From Dipteris shenzhenensis (lineage: Eukaryota > Polypodiophyta > Polypodiopsida > Gleicheniales): a stretch of DNA of 64,000 nucleotides. Below, in pieces: positions 42,901 through 54,900 of this stretch (position 1 is its first letter; every line of letters begins with the position of its first letter). A program made the translations under genes and the position numbers. The DNA lies in assembly GCA_047967505.1 (NCBI GenBank), contig CM106538.1. One strand, written 5' to 3'. Under the pieces are notes generated by a model. It made no database searches, had not been told where the DNA came from, and was given only the letters and a program-made list of their open reading frames with translations.

Positions 42901-45900
42901 TCCGATTCTCAGCCATTTCCCACGCCCTTCCAGTTGAAGATCCACCTAGTTGGGGCGAACTTCTGGCTGCAAGGAATCGACGAATCCTCGCTTCTGCTCG
43001 TCGCCATTACACGAAGGTTGTCGACTGTCTTTTCTGCGTTTTCTCCCAGCACACTTGATCTTTCTCTAATTCCTTTCAGGGGGGGCTGGTCCATACCTAG
43101 AGCTACCTTGTGCTGAAATCTGAGCAGCAATGGCTGCATATTGAAGGAGAAAACAGAGAAAAACCAGTCGATTTTGTTGAAGAAGGAGAAGGCGACCTGA
43201 CGCATTTTTTCGCCTCTTCTTCCCAGAGGATCTACAGTGGTATACCAGCTTTCTTTTGCCTCAGAAAGCCCCCTTTCTTTTGCTTTGAAGAGTGTGCTAT
43301 AAGCCCTCCAAGTTCAGCTCTCTAGTTTTGACAAGCTTTTGAAGATGATGCTACATAAAATGCTACTCTGGCCTTTCTGGTTTTTTGAAGCTTTCAATAA
43401 CTTCAGTACAAGTGTGGCTTCAGTTTTGTTTTGAATTACTAGACTTGGTTTTGATTGGAAAGTATTTATTTCACCCACTTCTATGAAGCATGTAAGAAGA
43501 AGCATCATTGTTTGAAATTTGGTCACAAGACTTTGCTACATTAAATGCTTATATTTTGAAGCATTTCAGTTGTTATTCTAAGCCCTGTAAGAGAGAAGAC
43601 ACTACCCAATACCTGGGTTAGAGCCTCTCATGGCTTGCTTATGCAAAATATGTGAAAAGCCAAAACATAAAGCAATGTCTTGTTATGCTACAAAGGATGA
43701 AAATGCCAACCTGACTTCCTTGTTGAAGATTGCCAAAACAATGGTTGCCAAAAAGGAAGCAACTACAGAGATCTACCCTCTCATGGCACTTTTATTTGAC
43801 TCCAAGTACAAGAAAAAGATGGTCAGATACCTAAGATATGCTTCTCTACACAACTATGGAGATGACAAGATAATTGTTCTCTTGAAGGATATGACTTTCA
43901 GATCCACTTGTTCTATCATAGTACCATCTTATAAGGCACTAGACACTACCCATGTGGTAAGACCTTGCCTTGACATGGATATTTTGCCTTCACAAGATGA
44001 GGCATCCCATGAAGATTATGCATTTTAATCATCTCTATGTATGCTCCAGATCTCTCTTTTTTATGTCAAGGTACTCAGCCTGGATAGTCCTCCAAAATGA
44101 ATGAAAATAAACTATTGTGTTTTGTGTGTTTTGTAAACACCTCTGGTCACCTTATGATGTAGGCCATGTGTATGTTTTGTTCCATGGTACCTCCTGCAGA
44201 CATTGTGTGCATGTACATGCAGGGGAGATAACCATTGGAAGGTCTTTTTGTATCCCTTTTGTTTACCTTACACCCAAGGGAACCCTTGCTAGCATGAGAA
44301 CCTAGCCATAGATTTATCCTTGACCACCATGAGATGGCATGAGAAACTATGAGACTAGATGTATCCTTGACATAGCCTGAGGCATTTCCTTGAGGGGGGG
44401 TTTGTTGGGATATCTCAAGGTGTATGCCTCAGGCACACCTTATGTTTCTATGTGTGAGTGCTAGAGGCACAGTTAGGTGCCCACAAGCACAGTTAGGTGG
44501 TGGAGAGCCACATAGGATGATTGAGAGAATCTAGGAGCAGATTGAGGAGATGATTGTGGAGCTCAGAGGTCATCAGTGATGTCAGTGAGCTTGTATGAGG
44601 TGCCTACTTAAGGACCTCACTTTTCTTCATTCCATAAGCAAGTATTCTGATTTTGTGTCCACTCTACTCTTTCCTTTCAGTGTTCCAACAGAAACTCCTC
44701 GGGAAGGGACTTTGGGAACTTCAGAATCACCCTGAGCTGTGAAACACCATCATCAACAAGGACCGAGGTTGTTGGGGATAAGAAATCGAACACAAGTTAA
44801 GAAAGCCCTGATGGAAGATAGAATGGGTCTATATTCCTTCTAAAACCTCGGGAAGTGTAATGTCTTCAGAATCACCCTGAGCTGTGAAACACCATCATCA
44901 ACAAGGACTGAGGTTGTTGTGGGTAAGAAATCGAACACAGTTTTCAAGAAAGCCCTGATGGAAGATAGAATGGGTCTATATTCCTTCTAAAACCTCGGGA
45001 AGTGTAATGTCATTGGAAACCTCAGCACATGATGTGTTGTCTCTATGTCATCCACTAAAAAACGGTAGTACCAAATTATGGAGAAGACCATGTGCGGACC
45101 AAGGAAGATGGGGATTTGTTCCACAAGGGCCTGAGTAGTGATGGAGGAACTCAGCTAATGGAGGAAGATTCCTCTCCCATAGATAATGACCTCGTAGATG
45201 TCACCCGTTAATTCCAAGCTAACCTGCATCTAGTCTCGAACCTAACTTCGGGTGGGCTGAGGCCCACAATGCGGCTCACCATTGCTCTGTCTTGAAGAGG
45301 ATGTATGGCTATCTGCACGTGCTGCTTATGGTTGTGGAGGGTCGAGGGAGCTGCCATGAGAGCCCTTAAACTAGACCAAAAAGTCACCAACAAGATCCCG
45401 CAATGTCAAACAGAAAGGTGCTTCTTTCATGGACCCTTCTCAGGGGTGTTAGACAGCTTTGGATTAGAGCTTCTGCTTTACGTATCATCAGATCTGACTT
45501 CGCTGTTAGCAAGAGAAGAACCCTTACCCTGAAGACAAGGGGTCGTTGGCTGCCCACCTAGGTTACTTGTTTGTTTGATGGTGTCATGGACTGCACATCA
45601 GATAGGGCATCTCTAATTTAGAGGATGGTGGAGAAAGAGTATCTGTGTGCAAAGAATACAAGGCTGGGTGGAGGTGTGGTAATGATTCTTATACAGTGAC
45701 AATGAGGCACATTGCGTACCTCCAGCTTCAAGACTTTTTAAAGGCCAAAAGCATGTAGCAGTTTGCAGCTCTCTTGAAGATTAGAAGCAAATTTATAGGA
45801 GACTTTAGGTAGGGCCAGCAAGTGCATATTTTCTATTGACAAATGGGAAAATTGGACTCTCACTAAGGTTAGGAACACTGGATGGATGCAGATGTTTCTT

Positions 45901-48900
45901 GAAAGGAAAATCAGAGGGTACTTGGCAGCTGTGCCATCTTACAGCCATTTCCAATATTGTTTAAAAAAGATTTGGATGTTTCAGTGTTGAAACTTGTGTA
46001 AATTTATATTTTAATCAACTATAAGGCATGCAGCTGCTTGAAAGTATGATGTGAAACCAAATCTACTATTCGTCAATCGCAAAAGATGATGGTGCCACAA
46101 GTTTCATCAGCCATTGCTGATTCGACGAGTCTTCTCAATAACACTCACACTATTTGGTTTAGGTCAAAATTTATAATTCTAACGGGTTACCTTTACTGTC
46201 ATTTCCGTGTTACTTTGTCTGTCATTTCTGTGTTATATTTTCTTTTCTATGTCATGTATCAGTTCATATTATCTAAGCTTTTGAAAATGAATTGGGCAAC
46301 AGAGAAAACAAAGAGGCTTTTCAGCTTTCCATTACTGTCGATTTTTATCATAGTCTTTCATGATTTGAACCCATTTGTACAAAGGAATAATGTGGCTGAT
46401 ACCTGATGAGAAGCACACATTTGATATGGATGGTTTGCAAGTCTATTCCTTGCTGACATCAAACTTTAAAATGCTTTCTTGTGGTATTATGGCAGGAGGG
46501 AGTGTTGCCTTTCCAGGTCACCCACTGGGCACTGGCCTCACAGCAACTGCGGCAAAGGCAAGCACTTTTTCATATGAACGAATGGGCTTGATATCTTCTG
46601 GCGGTTGCTGAGGTGTAGCTTCCATAAGAGCTTGAACTTCCAAATTTTGTGGTCGCTGGTTACAGACACTAATGGGGAACTCTTATTTGTAGAAATATTA
46701 AGTACAGGACAAGAATTGGTTCTTTTAAATATTGGCCAGCTCCATATTTACTTTACTGTAACTGGCCTCAGATTACCATTAATGCATTGTGGTAGAAATG
46801 TGTGCAAGAACATGGGGTGTACGATTTGTAGCATTTCTAGTGGTATAGTTGAATATCTCTCTCTAGTGCTGTGCATTGAATGCAAACTTGATCAATCAAT
46901 GAAGCAGGAGCTTGGGCTACTAGAGGGAACTCCTGTTGGGACTGCGCTGATTGATGCTCATGCTGGTGGTGTTGGAGTCATGGAAGGTGTACCTGCAAGT
47001 CATTCCGTAGAGCATGACAGGCCCAGCTCCAATCCTAGCATGGAAGGCTCTGAAGATGCAAACTGGCTACATCTTATGGAACATGAAGCTCTTTGCAAGA
47101 GAATGGTGCTTGTGTGTGGGACTTCCACGTGCCATATGGCTGTTTCAAAGAAGAAAGTTTTTATTCCAGGTGTCTGGGGTCCTTTTTGGTCAGGTAAATC
47201 TTGGATTTCAATCTTGATCTGCTGTTGCGCATCTAGAGCAGCAGTTTTCATCAGGTGATACAAGCTTGAGAATCGAACAATTGAATAAAGCGCTACAGAC
47301 GTACGTTTTGCCTCTGAAGGATGAGGTGGATGAAGTAGATATGCTAATTGCCAAGCTGTGGTTTGCAGCCATGATACCTGAATTTTGGCTAACTGAGGGT
47401 GGTCAAACTGCTACTGGTGCTTTGCTGGACCACATTATAGAGAATCATGCTGCAGCTCCAGTTTTGGCTAATCGTGCAGCTTCACAAAGTAAACATAAAA
47501 ACCAATCATTTGGATGATGAAATGTTATTCCTTAATGCAGATTCATCTGTGTAAACTTGTGATCTTCCTCCTGTTGTTGATACTGCAATATTCTTCATAA
47601 AAGTATTTAGAAATCCCTTTGTCTAATAAAGTGTTCTATCAACATCGATTTGCAGAGGTTTCCATCTTTGAGCTTCTCAACAGTATACTGGAAACACTTG
47701 CTGATAGATTGTCTGTGCCATTCAGAAGTGCTTTAACAAAGGATTTGCATGTTCTTGCTGACTTTCATGGGAACAGGTATATTATCAATGTATTTATTCA
47801 AATATTCTTCTTGAAGAACTTGACTCTGGTGTTGTATTACTGTAGCTTTTTTCAATGGATATTTAAATGGTGCATTTGGTTGTGTCTTATTCTAGGTCTC
47901 CTATAGCTGATCCAAAATCCAGAGGAATGATATGTGGACTGACACTAAACAGTACTGAGGAAGACTTGGCCTTGCTTTATCTTGCCGTTGTTCAAAGCAT
48001 TGCTTATGGAACACGCCATATTATAGAACATTGTAATGCCCATGGACATAAGGTATGGATGTGTTTTTTGACTGTACACAATGAGAGAAGACAAGCTCAA
48101 GACTTGGTGGAATGCACATAGCATTGGAGTTTGGAAGTACAGGTTCATGGTCCTATTCTTGATTGGGATCATGACTAGTCATAGAAACCAAAGTTTTCAC
48201 TAGGGTATTAAAAGGCGAATTTAGAAAAAATAATTAATATTGGACTTCCCCAAGGAATCTTAGGCAATGCGGAACTTGAAAAGTAATGCCCAAAAAATGC
48301 AAAAGGATGTATTTTGGCAGCTTCATACTTACCGAAGGTGGAAAGGAGGGGGGGAGGCTGTTTTGGCCAAAGTGAGTTTTGGGTTCTTGAAGAAAAAAAC
48401 AAATGAATTTTAAAACTGGTTTTGTTGCCTGAAGTTCAAATTGTTTGAATCCTATCTTAAACCTTATGCAACCATGGCTTTGGCTTGTACAATGTGTTTA
48501 CTTGTCACTGAATTGTTCTTGGGATGACCTTTCATAGACTATTCTTACGTCATCCTTCAGTCACGTCACACTCTCTCCAATGTGCTGCTATGCACTTCTG
48601 TTGTTGCTGGTATCTGGCGCCATGGGGTCATGCTGCCTTGATTCTCCCTTGTATTTTTCTACATGTTATGAGTTGAAAGTCCTCCTTGCTGGCATGCAAG
48701 ACTGGCGAGGAACGGGTCGAAGGGTGCATCCCAGGGCCTCAATGGAACAATGTGCTTGACATTAGCATGTGTTCTCTCCTTGAGAAGCAAATTCTGTGGG
48801 CCAAGACCATCGATTGCAGGCTGTGATTGTAGGGAAACCGTAAAATTGGGTTTGTTGGCGGCTTGAGGTGATTGGTTTCTTAACTTGATGACATAGCATT

Positions 48901-51900
48901 TCTGCTAATGCCACTCGTCATGACACTCAAGGTCATTTATATTGCACTTTGCTTCTCAAACATGAGGGTCAGTAACCTAGAGGCTATCTCTATAGTGATC
49001 CCTTGGCTATGGCTAGCAATTATGGATTTGGCTAGATAGGATAGGAACATTACAAACTTCCTTTCCTTAAAGATTCGTCCAAATCAATGACGGGTAGAAA
49101 GTATTCCTTTAGTGGTCAGTGAGTGCAGGAATATGATTATTGCTTGGAATAGTGTAATGAATGTATAGACACTGTGCTTCCAATTCATGCTCACTTGTAG
49201 CTACCTTAAGATGAAGCATATCATGAAATAAAGAACATGGAGGGGAAAGGGAAAGAGAGATAGCACACTGACACTTTAGTGGGTTGCCATAGAACCCTCT
49301 GAATGCTGCTGAAGTACAATGCTGATAGTACAAATCTGAAAGAATATAACCTGGATGGAGCCACCAAGAAGATCACGTATGGCATAAGAGCTATGGAACC
49401 AAAGCTCCTCCCTATTGACTAACTTGTCTGTCTGGAGGCAAAACAAGGGGGAGGCTAATGGCTTAGGAAAGCTAGTAACGGGAAAGAAGCAGAAGCAAAG
49501 CTTTTTAAAAGAAAGGGCAAGTGAAAAGAGCAGAGAAGGCCTTGTGATTAGAACAAGCAAGCATGGAAAACAAGGGATGGGATGGCGTTGGGCTTGGAGC
49601 TGTGGCAGTGATGCTGTGTGGGGACGATTCAGCTTGGGAATTGGGACCCTTAAGTCTTTATGCTTTGTCCTTTTTCGATGCGATGCCGCAATGTTGTATC
49701 CTCTGTTAGAATTATTATTATATTCTAGGCAGTGGGCAATGTATTGTAATAAGTAGGTTAGGGGCACTTTTCCCTCTTTGAGGTTTTTCCCCCTAACCAT
49801 TGTCCAATCCCTAACTACGGTTAGTGGATAGGATAGGGTTTTGTCACTTAGACAAAACCCTCACTCTTTTGTTGTACTCACACTCATTCTATTCAGTACA
49901 CTTATGTTTGCTCACACTCTTGCTCTCTACTCTCCATTGTTCACATTTGGTATGAGAGCAGGTTCTTCTTGCGCGACCTCCTGCCTCCATCCCGCTCCGG
50001 TCCATCCTGCTCTAGCTCGCGACCTGCGCCTCCATTCCGTACAGTCCGTACGACTGCATGGATTTCGTGCCAGCTGCCTTGTACGTTTTTGCGCAATTCG
50101 TCCGTACAACAGTAGGGTCAACCATACTGTTTGCTGCCTGCATTCCATACACCTTCAGCTGGAGCACTGTACAACCGCCGTACGATTTTGTACCAGACTA
50201 CACCATATTGCACGTCGCATTCCGTACCTGCACGCCGTCTGTACATCCTGTACTTGCATTCTGTACTGTCAGCGTCGCCGTCCGAACAAACGTATGGATT
50301 CCGTACTGGAGGTGACAGGTTCCGTATAGCAGCGGATAGGTCGTCCGTTGACAGGTTTTGTATAGCAGCTGATAAGTCGTCCGTACAGCGGCTGACAGGT
50401 TTCGTACAGGCTGTACAGGCTGTTTTGTATGGACTGTTGCAGGTCTCCAAAGCTAGGTACTTTTGCAGGGTACTGTAGAAGGGTGGTCATTTGCAGAGTT
50501 TTCTTTGCAGGTGGATCTAGGAAGGAGTTTTTGTCGGGCATTTGTGCAGAGAGCCATTGTTTGGCTTGCAGTTTGGGAGCACATTTGGGGCTTTTGCATT
50601 TGTTGCAGAGAATTGCAAAAATTTGGGGCTTTTAGTTGATTTTTCCCTTTTGGGTGCAATTTCTTGCAGAGATTTGGGGCTTTTGCATTTCGGATGCAAT
50701 TTGGCAGTTGAAAGAGCATTGGGGAGATTTGCAAGCAGTTTTGGACTCAGTGTGAGTCAAATTGCAGACTTTTGCCATTTTCTTTGCAGATTTTTGGGCA
50801 TTTGCAGAGCATTGTGGTGCATTTCAAGCCTTTGATAGAGTGTGACAGTAATTGTCATTGTGGGCAGATTTTCTTTGGCAGACTCTGGTTGTGCATTTTA
50901 CATCCCAGGAAGGGATTTTACTTGTCTAGTTTGCTGTGTTTTTTGAGTTTATCTGGCAAAAATGACACAGAACAACCCCAATGAGGTGTTTGGAGCCTCG
51001 CACAGGAGGATAAGTTGGATGGCACCAACTACTCCTTGTGGAGTTTTGTGGCTCACAACATCTTGGTTGGCAGACATCTTTGGTATTATGTCAATGGAGA
51101 TGAGGCAAGGCCAGATTCTGTGGCTACACCTGTCACTCCTATAGCTAGAGGCAGGGGTAGAGGTCAAAATGCAGCACAAGTAATTGGAGCAGCTGCTGCT
51201 CCAGTGGCTCCCATAGCAGAGCAGAAAAGATGGGGTTCTAGGGATGCACAAGCTCTTTCTGTGATATCTCTTTCTATCAAGAGGTTCATTATTCCTTACA
51301 TTCGGTCATGCAAGACCTCAAAGGCAGCTTGGGAGATTTTAGAGAGTGTTTGCAGCAAGAAATGATGCCAGAGGTTCCTTCCTGAACAGAGAGCTATCTC
51401 ATACGCATATAGATGAGGGAGATTTCATGAATGCTCACCTCACAAAGCTTCAAGATTTGAGGGAGCAGTTGCTGAATATAGATGAAGGTATTCCGGATTC
51501 AGAGATGATTACCACCACTCTGAATTCTCTTCTTGAGTCCTATCTTTGTTTCCACACCTCAATGAATTTGTCATTGAGGAGGGGCAGCAATCCTCTCTCT
51601 TTTCACGAGTTGATAGGACTTCTGTTGCAGAAAGAGCAGACAAGAAGAAATGCCAATCAGCCCGCACATCAACATAAAGTTGATTCAGGACAGCCCTCTT
51701 ATAAGGCTAAGGGTGATGCAGATAAGCCTAAAAAGAAGGGCATTTGTCACTACTGCAAGAAGCCAGGTCATTATATTGGTGAATGCAAGAAGCGCATAGC
51801 TAAAGAAAAGAAAAGGGATTCAAGTATGCCTGTGTCAGATGAATCAGCTTCTAATGCACATGATGGAGGAGATGTTACAGCCAACTTTGTGGAAGAGCAC

Positions 51901-54900
51901 TATGCCTTTTTGTCTTGCATTTTAGATTTTTCAGTGGATAGTTCGATACTACAGTCACTATTGAGGATGATCCATATGCTTTCTTGACTTGCAGTTATGA
52001 CCCTTCAAATGATGCATGCTCTCTTAGTGTCAATGAGACACTGAATACTTGGTATTTTGATAGTGGTGCTTCTAAGCACATGACTTTCAAGAAGAGCCTT
52101 TTTGCATCTCTGCATCTACCACCTACTAAAAAGAAGGTGACATGTGCAAATAATTCTTCTGATTCAGTGTGTGGAGTGGGGGACATCATCCTCACATCCA
52201 CTAATGGCACATATTTCACACAGATGTTCTTTATGTGCTAGGTATAAAGAACAATTAGCTTTCAGTGTCATCTCTCAATAGAGGAGGATTTCAGGTTATA
52301 TTCGATGATGCTAAGTTTGCAGTCTCAGACAAAGAGAATGACTATGCTTTGATGTTGTCTGGCACTTTGTATCGGGGTCTTTTCGGCTTGACATATATGG
52401 GAAAAGATCCGATCTTGCACTTTCGGTGAGCACTCCCACTGCTGCGATGCAGAATGCGGAGTTATGGCATGCTAGGTATGGGCACATGAGCTATGGCAGC
52501 TTAATGACACTTCAGAAGCATGCTATGGTTGATGCATTGCCTCCTTTGGAGTCACCATCTCCTCATGCATGTGAGGGTTGCATCCTTGGTAAGATGCATA
52601 GATTTCCTTTTAAGAAAGATGGTGCAGTAAGAGCTACTCGTAAATTACAGCTCATACACAGTGATGTCTGTGGTCCCATGAGGATACCTGCTTTTGGTGG
52701 TTATCTCTATTATGTTATATTTATAGATGACTTCTCCAATTATACTTGGGTCTATGGTCTTAAGGCAAAATCAAAAGTGTTTATGCATTTCAAACACTTT
52801 GTGGCTATGGTTGAGAATGAGACAGGACTCAAGGTGCGGACACTTCGCACAGATAGAGAGGGGGAGTATATGCCTCATGAGTTTGAGGCATTTTGAAGGA
52901 GAAAGGCATCACACATCAGCTTACAGTGAGGCTTACACTTGGCAAAGCTGAGCGCAAGAATTGCACTCTTATGGAGATGGATAGATGCATGCTCACGAGT
53001 AGATGTCACACTTTACAGTCAGGCTGTTGGATGCCTAATCTATTTGTGCAATACTAGGCCTGATATTCAGTATGCACTATCTCAGGTGAGCAGATATATG
53101 CACAGCCCAAAGACAACACAATGGCAGGCTGTAAAATGCATCTTCCATTATTTGCAAGGCACAAAGTCTTATGGCATGATGTTTCCGAGGGGGGGTGACT
53201 TGCAGATGCATGCTTACAGTGATTTAGATTGGGCTGGAGACTATGATACTAGGCAGTCCACTAGCAGTAATTGTTTCTTTTTGGGCAAAGCTTGCATTTC
53301 TTGGGTGAGCAAGAAGCAATCTACAGTGGCTACTTCCTTATGTGAAGCTGAGTACAGGGCAGCTTTCACAGTGATAGTTGAATGTGTGTGGCTGCGTCGT
53401 TTGTTCGCTCATCTTTGTCTCTTATTGGAGGGTCCTTCTCCAATCCTCACTGATAGTCAGAGTGCTATAGCAGTGGCAAAGAATCCTATGTTTCATGCTG
53501 GCACGAAGCACATTGAGGTTCATTATCATTATGTCAGAGAGAAGTTGCATGCAGGGGAGATCAGTATGATCTATGTGTCAATACATGACAATGTTGCAGA
53601 CATCTTCACCAAAGCACTTCCACGTGAGAAGTTTGAGGCATTTCACAGCGCCCTAAACTTATCTTCTTTTGGTGATTGATCACTACCTTGTACACCACAT
53701 TGGCACTGCAGGGTGGTGTTAGAATTATATTCTAGGCAGTGGCCAATGTATTGTAATAAGTAGGTTAGGAGCACTTTTCCCTCTTTGAGGTTTTTCCCCT
53801 AACCACTCTCCAATCCCTAACTATGGTTAGTGGATAGGATAGGGTTTTGTCACTTAGACAAAACCTTCACTCTTTTGTTGGTACACTTACGTTTGCTCAC
53901 ACTCTTGCTCTCTATTCTCCTTTGTTCGCATCCTCGTGGATTGGTCTCATAGAAATTCCTTTGTATCCATGTGCAATGCGAAGGAGCATAGGTGGAGGGA
54001 ATGGGGCTTGCAAGGCGCTGCGAATTGGTTGGCAAGATGACCATTGGGATGGATCTTACCCAAGACTCAGACTTGAAGTCCATCTTTTCCCTAATAATGT
54101 CTCATCTGCACTGCAGGAACTGCTGCTTATCTGTGCTGCATCAGCCTCGTGCTGCTTGCTGTATCCAGTTTTATCCAAAGAATGGTCATCTATCAAGCCA
54201 ATCTACCTGATTCAAATACCTATATGGATGTGATATATTCTTCCTATCTCTAAAGCTGTCCGAATTGAAAACTGGATGAAAACTTCTCGGTCTGCTCATA
54301 AACAACCAAGCCAACATGCCTGCTCATAAACAACAGAGCCAACATGCTAGGGCATTTATACTGTTTTTATTAGATTGAAGCCTGAAACTCAACAGAAATG
54401 ATAAAAGAGCTAACATGAAATATACATTCTCACTCTATTATTAACAAGATGGCAAAAATGTTTCAGTCTTAAGGATCACCACCATCTTTTAAGTTTTGAT
54501 TTTTGGTTGTCATTTTGGTGCATGGCAGATTGATACACTTATTGCTTGTGGTGGTCTGTCAAAAAACAAAGTCTTCATAGAAGAGCATGCAGACATTGTT
54601 GGTGAGCCAACTAGTACTCTGCAAATAAAAGCTTGAATGGCTTGCTAAACTAGTGGTACTTTTGGCCTTTCACATGGTTCTTTTGAATCTCGAATAAGTC
54701 CCCACTTGACTGCAGTAATATTGTATTTTGCTTGCTGAGACAACATTTGTGGGATGACTATGCCAGTTTGCTGCAAAATTTCTGCAGGCTGTCCTGTGAT
54801 TTTGCCAAGGGAGAAAGAGGCCGTACTTCTGGGAGCTGCTGTTCTAGGATCCGTGGCTGCTAAGAAATTTGAGAGTGTGCACCATTCAATGAAGAAACTT

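Larger units (their letters stand above)
42480..44690 (+). mobile_element. Non-autonomous LTR retrotransposon, complete, with 5-bp target duplication
   Basis: LTRs at 42480-42780 and 44403-44690 begin TGTTGGGATATC and end GTTCCAACA. GAAAC flanks both sides (42475-42479 and 44691-44695). A perfect primer-binding site TGGTATCAGAGCCC starts at 42781, right at the LTR end. The polypurine tract GAGGGGGGG precedes the 3' LTR. The internal part is only 1.6 kb with one small gag-related ORF and no pol. LTRs differ by a 13-bp tandem duplication in the 5' copy and very few substitutions, so the insertion is young. A relative lies inverted at 58844. Confidence 0.95.
49704..53930 (+). mobile_element. Copia retrotransposon with both LTRs and target duplication, RT deleted
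   Basis: LTRs 49704-49945 and 53717-53930 start TGTTAGAATTAT and end TTCACA/TTCGCA. TCCTC is duplicated on both sides (49699-49703 and 53931-53935). The primer site reads TGGTATGAGAGC, one base off the standard. Order inside: long GTAC-rich leader, gag, protease, integrase, RNase H. The integrase end and nearly all RT are deleted at about 52998, and there are frameshifts in gag and between protease and integrase. It lies sense to the kinase gene within intron 9. Confidence 0.95.

Noticed and set aside
49276-49800. 174-codon minus-strand frame
   Set aside because: Runs through intron DNA into the Copia LTR with no domain; a chance frame.
50118-50478. Short frames in the GTAC-rich Copia leader, both strands
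   Set aside because: No gag-like motif; gag begins near 51000 in another frame.
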